Shown here: one piece after another, positions 29,007-37,605 of the stretch
How the letters are laid out: the number at the start of each line of letters is the position of its first letter
Numbering within the stretch: the first letter of the stretch is position 1
NCBI RefSeq assembly: GCF_029945925.1
Contig: NZ_JAQSDN010000004.1
Location: 1 to 64,000, forward strand
Length of the DNA stretch: 64,000 nt
From: Polaromonas sp.
GTDB lineage: Bacteria > Pseudomonadota > Gammaproteobacteria > Burkholderiales > Burkholderiaceae_C
Direction of reading: 5' to 3'
The notes under the pieces: model-generated
Databases searched by the model: none
Seen by the model: only the letters and a program-made list of their open reading frames with translations
What the model was told of the DNA's origin: nothing
Program-made: the position numbers and the translations under genes

Positions 29007-29639
29007 TCATGGTGCTTTCGGCGCTACGCCTTCAGCTACCACATACAACCATGACAAACTGCATTGCGCATCCAAGGCCATCGTGGACCTTTCGCCCAAA
29101 CTGAATTTCTTCCCCAGATAGGTACAGCTATCTGCTGTGAAATAACCGCCGCTACTACCCTGCAGACGCGCCAGCAGTTGTAGCCATTCCTCCTCATGAA
29201 TCGTGCTGGCACTGAGTTTCATCGGTACCCGCACCAAGTGGGCCACCGTTACCCCGGTCTTGTCATCGTTCAGTGGCTTGAGCTTTTCCTGTGCACCGAG
29301 CTCCCATAAGACAGTGACTTTTCGCATATCACGGGCAGCGACTTCCAGCGCTTCCAGCATCGCAAGGCGGTCGGGCCTGTGAGCAAAGCGGGACTGCCTG
29401 AGTTTGTCAAACATCTGCAGGTTCTCCTCAAGACGTGCCCGGTCCGACTGCGTGTTTTCGAGCGACAGGTTGGCCGCGTTCAGTGCCGCCTCGGCCTGGG
29501 CCGCTTCCAAGGCAATACTGTCGGCCAGCCAGCTTGCGCCACCGGCCAACGACGCAGCAACGGTACACATGATTGCCCCCAGCACAAGCGGCCGGGCGGC
29601 CATGCGCCAGACGCTGCTCGGTTCTTGCTGGTTGGTCAT
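29007..29639 (-). CDS. MshJ / PilO-like inner-membrane pilus assembly protein
   Basis: A 210-residue protein. One N-terminal membrane helix (LVLGAIMCTVAASLAGGASWL), then a coiled-coil segment (about residues 40-85, ALNAANLSLENTQSDRARLE) and a periplasmic alpha/beta domain. This is the PilO/GspM/MshJ plan: a bitopic protein dimerising with the PilN/GspL-like partner. The ATG at 29639 overlaps the upstream stop as ATGA, which decides the start. Confidence 0.75.
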   Translation of the reverse strand: MTNQQEPSSVWRMAARPLVLGAIMCTVAASLAGGASWLADSIALEAAQAEAALNAANLSLENTQSDRARLEENLQMFDKLRQSRFAHRPDRLAMLEALEVAARDMRKVTVLWELGAQEKLKPLNDDKTGVTVAHLVRVPMKLSASTIHEEEWLQLLARLQGSSGGYFTADSCTYLGKKFSLGERSTMALDAQCSLSWLYVVAEGVAPKAP

Positions 29640-31201
29640 GGCGCAACCTTCTCCAGACACAGGTCCAGCGTGCGTGCGCCCACCTCGCCCAGCGTGCCGG
29701 TCTGGACCTGCACCGGGTCCAACGTTACGGTGGACTTGAGCAAAAAGGCCGACCAGCCTCCCGTATTCAAACCAGCAAGCAAGCCGTCCTGCAACTGCAG
29801 TGCCTGCCGCTGTGTCAATGCCAGGGGAAGCGCCGCGGAGAAGCTCAGCAAGGCAAGGGCGGGTTTGGCAGCTTCCGCAGCAGCTGCAGCGGCATCAACC
29901 ACCTTGGGGCATCCAAAAGGCTGGGCAGGAGCAGGAGGCGCGCCGGCGGCTTGCACCTGCAAACGCGGCAGTGTCCAGCTGATTTTTTGCACTTCCACCC
30001 CCGGTGCACCCTTCAGTGCACCGGCCAGATGCTGCAGACCGGCAAACTGGTCGGGCTGCGACGCGAGGGTTTGCTGCCAGGCCTGCACCGCCGCCACAGC
30101 AAGGCCGGCCTGGCTCAGGTCGCCCTTGGCGCGCAGGACTTCCTGGCTGGCCTGCTGATTGATGACCGCTGCGCGCGCCAGTTGCTCCTGGGCCAGGTTG
30201 CGCTTGCCCCAGGACAGCCACAACAAGTCTGCCGACCACAAGACAGCCAGGGCCAAAGCCGCGATGCCGCCGTACTTCGCACCGGCGGCGATCTGGGCAG
30301 CGCGCCATTGCGTGCGTGACTCGTCCGGCAAAAATTGCAGTTGTGCAGAGGCCGACTTGATCCGCGGCAGCAGCCGGGCATAAGCGTCGGTCACACCTTC
30401 AATAAATTGCACGTCCAGTGCGGGGTCACTGCCAACCTCCGCGAGGGCCTGCTCGTCGTCAAACGGCAACCACATCTGCGTGGCGACCGGCTGGTCCGCG
30501 CTGCCCAGCCATTCCTGTGAAATCAGGTACTGGACGGTTCTGCGCGCTTCGGCCAGCACAAAGGCCGCCGACAGGCTGCCTTCGCCCACACTCAGGGCCA
30601 GCCGCGAAAACAACGGGGTCTTGCCGCGAACCAGCACCTGCCGCAAACCGGCAGGGGTGGCCACCAGGGCCAGGATAGGCCGAAGGCTGGCGGGCTCCGG
30701 TGGCGCCGGGGGGCCTTGCACCAGCGGATCGGTGCGCGGCCGCCGGGGCAACTTCTGCCGGACCTCCAGCGCGATCAGGGCCGACAGCGGCCACAAGCCC
30801 TTGACGCGAATGTGGTGCGCCGTCAGGGCGGCCAGCCATTGGGCGATGCGCTCGCTTTGCCCCATGCCGATCAGGCTGACACGGGTCGGCGGTCGCCACG
30901 AGCCGGAGGGAACCAGCACGGCGGCGCGGTAGGGGTTGTCGCGCATCTGCTGCTGCAGCCGGCGTTGCAGCAGTTGCTGCCGGGTGCCGGCCAGCCAGAT
31001 GGGCGGCAAGACGTTGCGTATATAGGCCTCGTCCATGATGTCGCTGACCAGCGAACAGTTGCCGCGCGCGGGCATGTGGGCAGCGACCCAGGCGACGGGG
31101 TCAACATCCACACCCGCTGCCGCCACAGGCTCGGCGCGGGCGCCGCTCAGCCGGTACAGATGGACCGACTGCTGCGCAATGACGAGGGCGAAGTCCAGCA
31201 T
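29636..31201 (-). CDS. MshI-like (PilM/PilN or GspL-type) pilus assembly protein
   Basis: A 521-residue protein. The N-terminal ~300 residues form a cytoplasmic actin-like (PilM/GspL-type) region. A membrane helix, GGIAALALAVLWSADLLWL, follows at ~315-335, then a periplasmic PilN-like part with an Ala-rich helix near 435-450. This joins in one chain what PilM and PilN do separately. It should link the ATPase MshE to the periplasmic MshJ/MshK-like proteins. Spacing is 2 bases after mshG and a 4-base overlap with the MshJ-like gene. Confidence 0.78.
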   Translation of the reverse strand: MLDFALVIAQQSVHLYRLSGARAEPVAAAGVDVDPVAWVAAHMPARGNCSLVSDIMDEAYIRNVLPPIWLAGTRQQLLQRRLQQQMRDNPYRAAVLVPSGSWRPPTRVSLIGMGQSERIAQWLAALTAHHIRVKGLWPLSALIALEVRQKLPRRPRTDPLVQGPPAPPEPASLRPILALVATPAGLRQVLVRGKTPLFSRLALSVGEGSLSAAFVLAEARRTVQYLISQEWLGSADQPVATQMWLPFDDEQALAEVGSDPALDVQFIEGVTDAYARLLPRIKSASAQLQFLPDESRTQWRAAQIAAGAKYGGIAALALAVLWSADLLWLSWGKRNLAQEQLARAAVINQQASQEVLRAKGDLSQAGLAVAAVQAWQQTLASQPDQFAGLQHLAGALKGAPGVEVQKISWTLPRLQVQAAGAPPAPAQPFGCPKVVDAAAAAAEAAKPALALLSFSAALPLALTQRQALQLQDGLLAGLNTGGWSAFLLKSTVTLDPVQVQTGTLGEVGARTLDLCLEKVAP

Positions 31202-31203
31202 GG

Positions 31204-32406
31204 CTAGAACTTGACCTTGGAGATCAGGTCGTAGATTGGCAGCATCACGGAAGACATGATCCAGGCGATCATGCCGCCCAGCACCAGCGTCAGCACAGGC
31301 TGTATCAGCCCCTGCAGCTTTTCAATGGCATCGTTGACTTCGCGGGTGTAGAAATAACTGACGTTTTCAAGCGCCTTGTCCAGGCCACCCGTGCTTTCGC
31401 CAACCCGGATCATGCGAACAACCAACGCCGGAAACAAGGTGGTTGCGGCGAAGGAGTCCGACACCTTCTGTCCCTGGGAAATGCTCAGCGCTGCACCGCT
31501 GATGGCCTTTCGATAGGCGGCGTTGTCCGAAAGACTTAAACAGAACCCGAGCGCGTCGAGTACCGAGACGCCGCTTTTGTACATCAGGCCAAACGACTTG
31601 GCAAAACGCGCCATGATGATCTTCTTGAGGATGGGGCCGAAGATGGGCGCCCGCAATTTGGCACTGTCCACCCAGAGCCTGGCCGCCGGCGACAGGCGCA
31701 CCGCCGTGATCCACGTGGCTGCAACTAGAAAAATCACCAGGGGAATGGTGTACCAGTAATTGACCAGAAAGCCGGAAAAAGCCACCAGCGCGCGTGTCTG
31801 GATGGGAACCGTTCCGCCCAGGTTCTTGATGAAACCGATCAACTGTGGCACGAGGTAGATCATCAGAAAACCAACGGCGCCAAGCACCACGGTGCCGGCA
31901 AACACCGGGTACATCAGCAATTTTTTGGTCTGCGCGGCAATTTCGTCCGACCACTTCAGGCTTTCCACGAGCTCGGCCAGCACTTCCGGCAACTTGCCGG
32001 TGGCTTCGCCGGTACGAATCAGGTTGACGTTGACCTTGTCGATGCCTGCAGGCGATTGCTCGAGCGCCTCCGACAGGCTGGCGCCGCCCTCGATGCGGTC
32101 TACCAGGTCAGAGATAAAACGTCGCACGGTGGGTGTGTCGGCAGAGTCGCGCAAATCGATCAGCGATTCAAACAAGGGCACACCTGCATGGCTCATCGTC
32201 TGCATGTGGATGAAGATGTTGATGAGCTCCTTGCTCTCCAGCTTCTTGCGGGCAAACAGCGTAACGGCCCGTACCGGCGTGGCTTTCAGAAGCTCCAGCT
32301 GCATGCGGCCCAGGCGCGCTTCCAGGTCCGACTCGCTGGTGGCGGACTGGCGCCCCGAGATGGTCCGGCCCTCGGCCGTGATCGCGCGGTAGTTGAACTC
32401 CAGCAT
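31204..32406 (-). CDS. mshG: Type II secretion/type IV pilus platform protein (GspF/MshG family)
   Basis: A 400-residue polytopic inner-membrane protein with duplicated GspF domains (FIHMQTMSHAGVPLFESLIDL in the first; FAKSFGLMYKSGVSVLDAL in the second) and three membrane helices (~165-195, ~215-235, ~370-395). It forms the base on which pilins are assembled. The start shares one base with the mshE stop (TGATG). Confidence 0.92.
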   Translation of the reverse strand: MLEFNYRAITAEGRTISGRQSATSESDLEARLGRMQLELLKATPVRAVTLFARKKLESKELINIFIHMQTMSHAGVPLFESLIDLRDSADTPTVRRFISDLVDRIEGGASLSEALEQSPAGIDKVNVNLIRTGEATGKLPEVLAELVESLKWSDEIAAQTKKLLMYPVFAGTVVLGAVGFLMIYLVPQLIGFIKNLGGTVPIQTRALVAFSGFLVNYWYTIPLVIFLVAATWITAVRLSPAARLWVDSAKLRAPIFGPILKKIIMARFAKSFGLMYKSGVSVLDALGFCLSLSDNAAYRKAISGAALSISQGQKVSDSFAATTLFPALVVRMIRVGESTGGLDKALENVSYFYTREVNDAIEKLQGLIQPVLTLVLGGMIAWIMSSVMLPIYDLISKVKF

Positions 32407-34121
32407 CAGTTGGCCAACCGGGTCAGGTCCACCACGCGGGCCACCTCTTCAAGCGAGGTTGTGCCTGCCAGCACGCGGCCCAGCCCGTCTTCGGCCATGG
32501 TGGTGAAACCATTGCTGCGCGCGTGGGCCAGCAGCTCGGGCGTGCGGGCGTTGCGCGACAGCAGGTCGTCCAGGCCCATGTCGAAACGCAGCAGCTCCAT
32601 GATGCTGGTTCGCCCCTTGTAACCCTGGTTTTTGCAGTGGGCGCAGCCCACGGCGCGGTAAAGGGTCAACGGCAGATGGTGCGCAACGCCCAGCAGCGAC
32701 TTTTCAACATCGCCGGCTTCATAGGCAACCTTGCACTTGGGGCACAGCAGGCGCACCAGGCGCTGCGCGACGATGCCGATCAGGTTGCCCGTCATCACGC
32801 TCACGGGAATGCCCAGGTCCAGCAGCCGGGCAATGGCCAGCACGGCTGAATTGGCGTGCAGGGTTGAAAACACCTGGTGGCCCGTCATGGCGGCACGAAA
32901 AGCCATCTCTGCCGTCTCGTGGTCGCGGATCTCGCCGACCAGGATGATGTCCGGATCCTGCCGCATCATGGAGCGGATGCCGTTGGCAAAGTCCATCTTG
33001 GGGTTGTCGGCGGCAGAGGCCTGGCGGATACGCGCCATCGGGTATTCGACCGGGTCCTCCAGCGTCATGATGTTGACGCTCTCGGTGTTCATCTCATTGA
33101 GGATGGAGTACAGCGTGGTGGTCTTGCCGCTGCCGGTCGGCCCCGTCACGAGGATGATGCCGTAAGGCCGGGCCAGCATCAGCCGCAAGGTGTTCATGCG
33201 GTCGGCAGGCAGCCCCATCTTGTCCATGGGCACGATGGACTTGCGCCGGTCGAGCACCCGCAGCACGAAGTTCTCACCATGGATGGTCGGCTGCGCGGCG
33301 GCGCGAAAGTCAACATCGTGCCCACGTATGACCATGGAAATACGCCCGTCCTGGGGTGCACGCGTCTCGGCGATGTCCATGCCCGACAGGACCTTGAGCC
33401 TGACCGACAACGCCGGCCAGTACTGCTTGTGCAGCACCCTGACCTGCCGCATCACGCCGTCAATGCGGTAGCGAATGCGCAAGAAACCCTCTTCGGGTTC
33501 GAAGTGAATGTCGGAAGCGCCTTCGAGCACAGCATCGGCCAGCAGTGCATCGATGAGCCGGACAATCGGGTGCGCAAAAGCCTCCGCGCCGCGCATGGAC
33601 AGTGCGCTGTCGTCCATCTTGCCGGTGCGCAGCCCCTTGAGGATGTCGTCGATGGACAGCACATAACCATAGAAGCGGTCGATGGCGGCCTTGATGTCAG
33701 CCTTGGACGCCAACCGCCAGCGCAGTGAAATATCTGCAGGCACGGCGGAGCGGCACTGGTCCATGGCCACGACGTCGTTGGTGTCGCTGATGGCCACCGT
33801 CAGTTGCCGGCTCTCGTCGTCAAAGCCGACCGGGAAAACGTCGTAGTTCTGCGCCAGCGTTTTCGGAATCAGCTTGATCGCCCCGTCGTCGGGGACCATG
33901 TCGTCGAGGCGGATGGCTTCTGTGGCACTGGCCGCCGCCATGATGGCCGTGAGGTCATCGAGCGACAGCATGCCCAGGCTGACCAGGATGTCGCCGAAAG
34001 AGCCGCCGCGCTTTTCACGCTCGGTCCAGGCAATCTCGGCCTGGTCGTGTGTGATCAGGCCGCTGCGCTCGAGCTCAAGGTAAAACGACGTCGGGTTGTA
34101 GACGTCGAGTTTGGCGTTCAT
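32406..34121 (-). CDS. mshE: Pilus assembly ATPase (GspE/PulE/MshE family)
   Basis: A 571-residue hexameric secretion ATPase. The N-terminal MshEN-type region (~15-150) has GDILVSLGMLSLDDLTAIM, resembling the cyclic-di-GMP-binding repeat of MshE, though the leading Arg-Leu of the consensus is not conserved. The motor has Walker A GPTGSGKTTT, an Asp-box region, Walker B IILVGEIRDHETAEMA and the His-box STLHANSA. A Zn-binding tetracysteine module, CPKC ... CAHC, follows. It should power pilus extension. ATGA overlap with the upstream TPR gene. No separate retraction ATPase (PilT) is in this cluster. Confidence 0.92.
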   Translation of the reverse strand: MNAKLDVYNPTSFYLELERSGLITHDQAEIAWTEREKRGGSFGDILVSLGMLSLDDLTAIMAAASATEAIRLDDMVPDDGAIKLIPKTLAQNYDVFPVGFDDESRQLTVAISDTNDVVAMDQCRSAVPADISLRWRLASKADIKAAIDRFYGYVLSIDDILKGLRTGKMDDSALSMRGAEAFAHPIVRLIDALLADAVLEGASDIHFEPEEGFLRIRYRIDGVMRQVRVLHKQYWPALSVRLKVLSGMDIAETRAPQDGRISMVIRGHDVDFRAAAQPTIHGENFVLRVLDRRKSIVPMDKMGLPADRMNTLRLMLARPYGIILVTGPTGSGKTTTLYSILNEMNTESVNIMTLEDPVEYPMARIRQASAADNPKMDFANGIRSMMRQDPDIILVGEIRDHETAEMAFRAAMTGHQVFSTLHANSAVLAIARLLDLGIPVSVMTGNLIGIVAQRLVRLLCPKCKVAYEAGDVEKSLLGVAHHLPLTLYRAVGCAHCKNQGYKGRTSIMELLRFDMGLDDLLSRNARTPELLAHARSNGFTTMAEDGLGRVLAGTTSLEEVARVVDLTRLAN

Positions 34122-35833
34122 CGGGACGCCCCCGCAACCGCGCCCGCCTTCAATGCGGCCAGCCTGGTGCGCGCGCTGGTTTCGTCAAACCCCGAGGCCC
34201 GTCCCTGGGCCAGCCCGATCGCGGTTTCGTAGTACTGGGCCGCGAGACCGGACTTTCTCAGGTGGTCCAGCGTCACCGCCAGGTTGTAGGCGAATTGCGG
34301 CTCCTGGGGCGCTGCGGAATGCGCCTTGAAAAACAGGGGTTGCGCCTCGGACCAGCGCTTTTCGCCGGACAGGACCAGCCCCAGGGCATTGTTCAGATCG
34401 GCCTCCTGCGGCGACCGGGCCAGCATTTCCCGGAGCCTGGACTCCTGCTGGGGTTCGCCCGCGTTGGTGATCAGGCTGCTGAGGCCGGCGAGTGCCGTGG
34501 CGTTTTGCGGCTCCAGGCGCAAGACCCGCTTGTAGGCATCCATGGCCGGTTCGCGCTGGTTGCTGGCATGTGCAATGACGGCCAGACCGAGCCAGGCATC
34601 ACGCTGGGTCGGATCGGCCCTGAGAACTTCCTGATAGAGCCGGGTGGCTTCCGTGGTCTTGCCCGCCTGGTAGGCCGCATAGGCAGCGTCCATGAGCGAG
34701 GCAGGTTTTGCGGCATTGGGACGCAATGCCACGCCCGGTCCGCCGGCGGCGACATCCGCCCCACCGCGGCTGTCGCCGCTGGTGGGCGCCTGCCTGGCCG
34801 CGGTGGTGCGTGCAGAATTTTGCGCCACTACGCGGGGACGAGACGTCACAGGCACCGGGCCAGAAGATGTGCGGGTTGGGCCGCCAGCCACCCCTGGCGC
34901 GGGCGACGGGACCATGCCGGCCACCGGCTGTGCGGCGGCAGGGGCACCCCTGTCTGCCCCGGCAACCGCCGTTGTTTCGCTGGCCGCAGCGGGCAGATTG
35001 CCGGGTGCGGCAGTATCGGTTGGGGGCGCCGGGGATGCCTCAGGCGCAGCGACCTGTGGGGCGACGACTGGCACGATGGGTTTGCTCGCAAGCAGTGTGC
35101 TGGAGGACCCGAAAAGCGCATCCCCAAACAGCAAAAAAGCGGCCAGGGGCAGAGCCACCACCAGCGCCACGGCAGCCAGCAGCCACTGCCGTCGCTGAGC
35201 CCTGTTCGGCACCTTGCGGGCGCCGGCACCCGCCATCGCGCTCGCGGCCGAGATCGCCTGGCGCTGTGTGGTTCCCGCCAGGGGCGCGGCCCGGTCCAGG
35301 GGCCCCGCCGCGGTCGGCGTTGCCTCTGGGGCTTGGGACACCGGAGCTGGCCCGGCGAAGGACCCCGTTGAGGAGCGCACCGGTTCGCGTGCCACTTGGG
35401 CGGCGGCCCAGCCCCCGGCGACAGGACCCGTACTCTGGCCGGCTTCCGCGCCGATTGGTCTGGCATAACGTCCATAGGACTGAATCGGCGTCCGGGGGTC
35501 GGCGACCGAGGTCACAGGCGTGGCTTGCGGCAACGGCGCGGGGGCAGCGGCTTGGTCCGAGACCAGCGTCAGATCCGGAAAATCCGTCTCGGACGCCGGT
35601 GCCTGTGGCGCCATGGAAGCATGCGCATCAGCCCCGGCCGGCTCCGGGGTGGGGTATGAAGGCGGCGTCTGCGCCTGCAAGGTCAACTCGGCGCCGGATG
35701 CCTGGGCCTGATCCGCGGGCGTGCCCCCCACGGGCGCCATGGGCGTCGGGCCGGCGCCGGTCGCAGATGCGTCCAGCTTGCGCTTGCGGGAGTCCTCCTC
35801 TGCCCGGCGGAGCGCGTCGAGCAACAAGCTCAT
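34118..35833 (-). CDS. mshN: TPR protein, MshN-like
   Basis: A 571-residue protein starting MSLLLDALRRAEEDSRKRKLD, a conserved opening of MshN-type proteins. A long Pro/Ala-rich cytoplasmic region runs to ~210, with one membrane helix at ~215-235 (QWLLAAVALVVALPLAAFLL). A Pro/Ala/Thr-rich periplasmic stretch follows, then tetratricopeptide repeats from ~385 to 560 (GKTTEATRLYQEVLRADPTQ, REPAMDAYKRVLRLEPQN). It probably scaffolds the secretin complex. ATGA overlaps on both sides. Confidence 0.82.
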   Translation of the reverse strand: MSLLLDALRRAEEDSRKRKLDASATGAGPTPMAPVGGTPADQAQASGAELTLQAQTPPSYPTPEPAGADAHASMAPQAPASETDFPDLTLVSDQAAAPAPLPQATPVTSVADPRTPIQSYGRYARPIGAEAGQSTGPVAGGWAAAQVAREPVRSSTGSFAGPAPVSQAPEATPTAAGPLDRAAPLAGTTQRQAISAASAMAGAGARKVPNRAQRRQWLLAAVALVVALPLAAFLLFGDALFGSSSTLLASKPIVPVVAPQVAAPEASPAPPTDTAAPGNLPAAASETTAVAGADRGAPAAAQPVAGMVPSPAPGVAGGPTRTSSGPVPVTSRPRVVAQNSARTTAARQAPTSGDSRGGADVAAGGPGVALRPNAAKPASLMDAAYAAYQAGKTTEATRLYQEVLRADPTQRDAWLGLAVIAHASNQREPAMDAYKRVLRLEPQNATALAGLSSLITNAGEPQQESRLREMLARSPQEADLNNALGLVLSGEKRWSEAQPLFFKAHSAAPQEPQFAYNLAVTLDHLRKSGLAAQYYETAIGLAQGRASGFDETSARTRLAALKAGAVAGASR

Positions 35834-37605
35834 GGCCGGCGCCCCACAGGCACCGGTGTGCCGATGGACAGCTGACTCCGGATAAAGGAGGCGTCGCCAT
35901 CAATGCTCGAGTCGCGAAGGATGGTGGGACGCAGGAAGATGACCAGTTCGCTTTTGTTGGACTGATTGCTGCGGACCTTGAACAGTTCGCCAACGACCGG
36001 CACATTGCCCACGCCGGGAATCTGGTCCGTGGCGTTGCTCTGGTCGTCCTGCATCAGGCCACCCAGCACCGCGGTCTCGCCGTCCCGCACCTTCATGATG
36101 GACTCGAACTCGCGCGTCTGTATTTCAGGAATCCGGTTGGTGACACCAGCTGTCGCCAGCGCGGGACTCGGATCATTGACATAACTCATGATCCGGGACA
36201 CGGACGGACGCAGGTTCAGCGTGATTTCATCGTCGTCACCGACCTGGGCCGTCACGTTCATCAGAAAGCCCACCGGCACGGTGTTGATGGTGGTGGTGTA
36301 AACCGCTGCAGTGGGGGCCACACCAAGTGAGCCTGGCGTGCCCGGCGTCACCGAGATCGTGAAATACACCTTGTTGTCCACCACCTTGAGCAGCGCGGCC
36401 TGGTTGTTCATGACACTGACCTTGGGACTGGAAAGCACGCGGGTCTTGCCGAATGATTCGAGCAGACGCACGGTCGCAGAAATATCGGTTTTTCCGAAGG
36501 ATTTCTGGGCGGTAAAGGTACCAAGAGAAGCTGGATTGACGCCCGTCAACAGGGCTGTTCCGCCGCCGGCGGCCATCACCAGGCTCAGCGGTGTGGAGAC
36601 CGCGTTCCGGATGAACGACCAGTTAATCCCTTGCTGGTAATCGTTGCTCAACGCCACTTCCACAATCGTGGCTTCAATCAACACCTGGCGCCTGGCATTG
36701 CCGACGACCTGGTCGAGAAACTCGCGCACGCGCGCATGCTGCTTGCCCGTGGCGCGAACACTGATCACACCCGTTTCCGGATTGGCAATGACCGATGCGG
36801 CCTCGCGGTAAAGCGGTTGCGGCGCGGCAGCCGCTGGCGCAGCAGTGCCGGTGATGGCTCGGCCGGCAGCACCCAGCGCCCCGGCCACAGAGGCCACAGG
36901 TGTCGGCGCCGCGGGCGCCGTAGCAGGTGCGGCGGCGGCCGTCGTTTCAATGACCTTGTCGGTTTCCCGGAGCAGGTCACGGATGTTTTCCGTGAGCGTG
37001 ACCCAGAACCGGTTGTTGGACGTATTGCGAATCGATGCGGACGAGGAGTTGCCCGTACCCGAGGCGGTGCCCTGTCCGGTGGTCGCGACCTGCGACTCGG
37101 AGCCCGTGCTGCTGACCGAATCGCGGGAGATGTTGGGGTAGTCGGCCTTGTACAGGCGCAGAAACGGCGTGTCGGGCAACACGAACAAGTTTTTGCCTTC
37201 CAGCTCGTAACGCATGTCCACCTGCCGCGCAATGCGATCCAGCAGTTCGGAAATCGTCTGGTCCAGCGCATTGAGCGTGACGGTGCCGGTGATGCGCGGG
37301 TGAACATCGAGGTTCAATTTGGCATCGCGAGCCAAGGCAAACAGCAGGGTCTGGACGTTGACGTTGCTGACCACCACGCTGTAGGTTTCCTGCGGTTTGA
37401 CCGCCCGGGGGGCGGGCAGACGCGGCGCTCCGGCCGAAAGCGGGGGGATGCTGACGACGTCGCTGGGCGCCTGGGCGAGTGGCGGAACCGTGCCTGGCTC
37501 CTCGGCCAGGTGTCCTTTGGACAAGGGCGGCGGCGGCGTTGCACAGCCTGCAAGCACCAGTGCGGCCAGCAAGGCCGGCTTCCAGACGGGGCAATGCGTT
37601 TTCAA
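35830..37605 (-). CDS. mshL: Outer-membrane secretin, MshL/PilQ-like lipoprotein
   Basis: A 591-residue protein. It has a lipoprotein signal (LLAALVLAGC; lipobox Cys at ~20), a short N-terminal domain (YSVVVSNVNVQTLLFALARD), N-domains split by a Ser/Thr/Gly-rich and an Ala/Pro-rich linker, and the C-terminal secretin channel (VATTG region, VPVVGELFKVRSNQSNKSELVIFLRP). The start codon is TTG, fixed by a TTGA overlap with the mshM stop and by the signal peptide. It should form the outer-membrane pore through which the pilus passes. Confidence 0.9.
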   Translation of the reverse strand: MKTHCPVWKPALLAALVLAGCATPPPPLSKGHLAEEPGTVPPLAQAPSDVVSIPPLSAGAPRLPAPRAVKPQETYSVVVSNVNVQTLLFALARDAKLNLDVHPRITGTVTLNALDQTISELLDRIARQVDMRYELEGKNLFVLPDTPFLRLYKADYPNISRDSVSSTGSESQVATTGQGTASGTGNSSSASIRNTSNNRFWVTLTENIRDLLRETDKVIETTAAAAPATAPAAPTPVASVAGALGAAGRAITGTAAPAAAAPQPLYREAASVIANPETGVISVRATGKQHARVREFLDQVVGNARRQVLIEATIVEVALSNDYQQGINWSFIRNAVSTPLSLVMAAGGGTALLTGVNPASLGTFTAQKSFGKTDISATVRLLESFGKTRVLSSPKVSVMNNQAALLKVVDNKVYFTISVTPGTPGSLGVAPTAAVYTTTINTVPVGFLMNVTAQVGDDDEITLNLRPSVSRIMSYVNDPSPALATAGVTNRIPEIQTREFESIMKVRDGETAVLGGLMQDDQSNATDQIPGVGNVPVVGELFKVRSNQSNKSELVIFLRPTILRDSSIDGDASFIRSQLSIGTPVPVGRRP

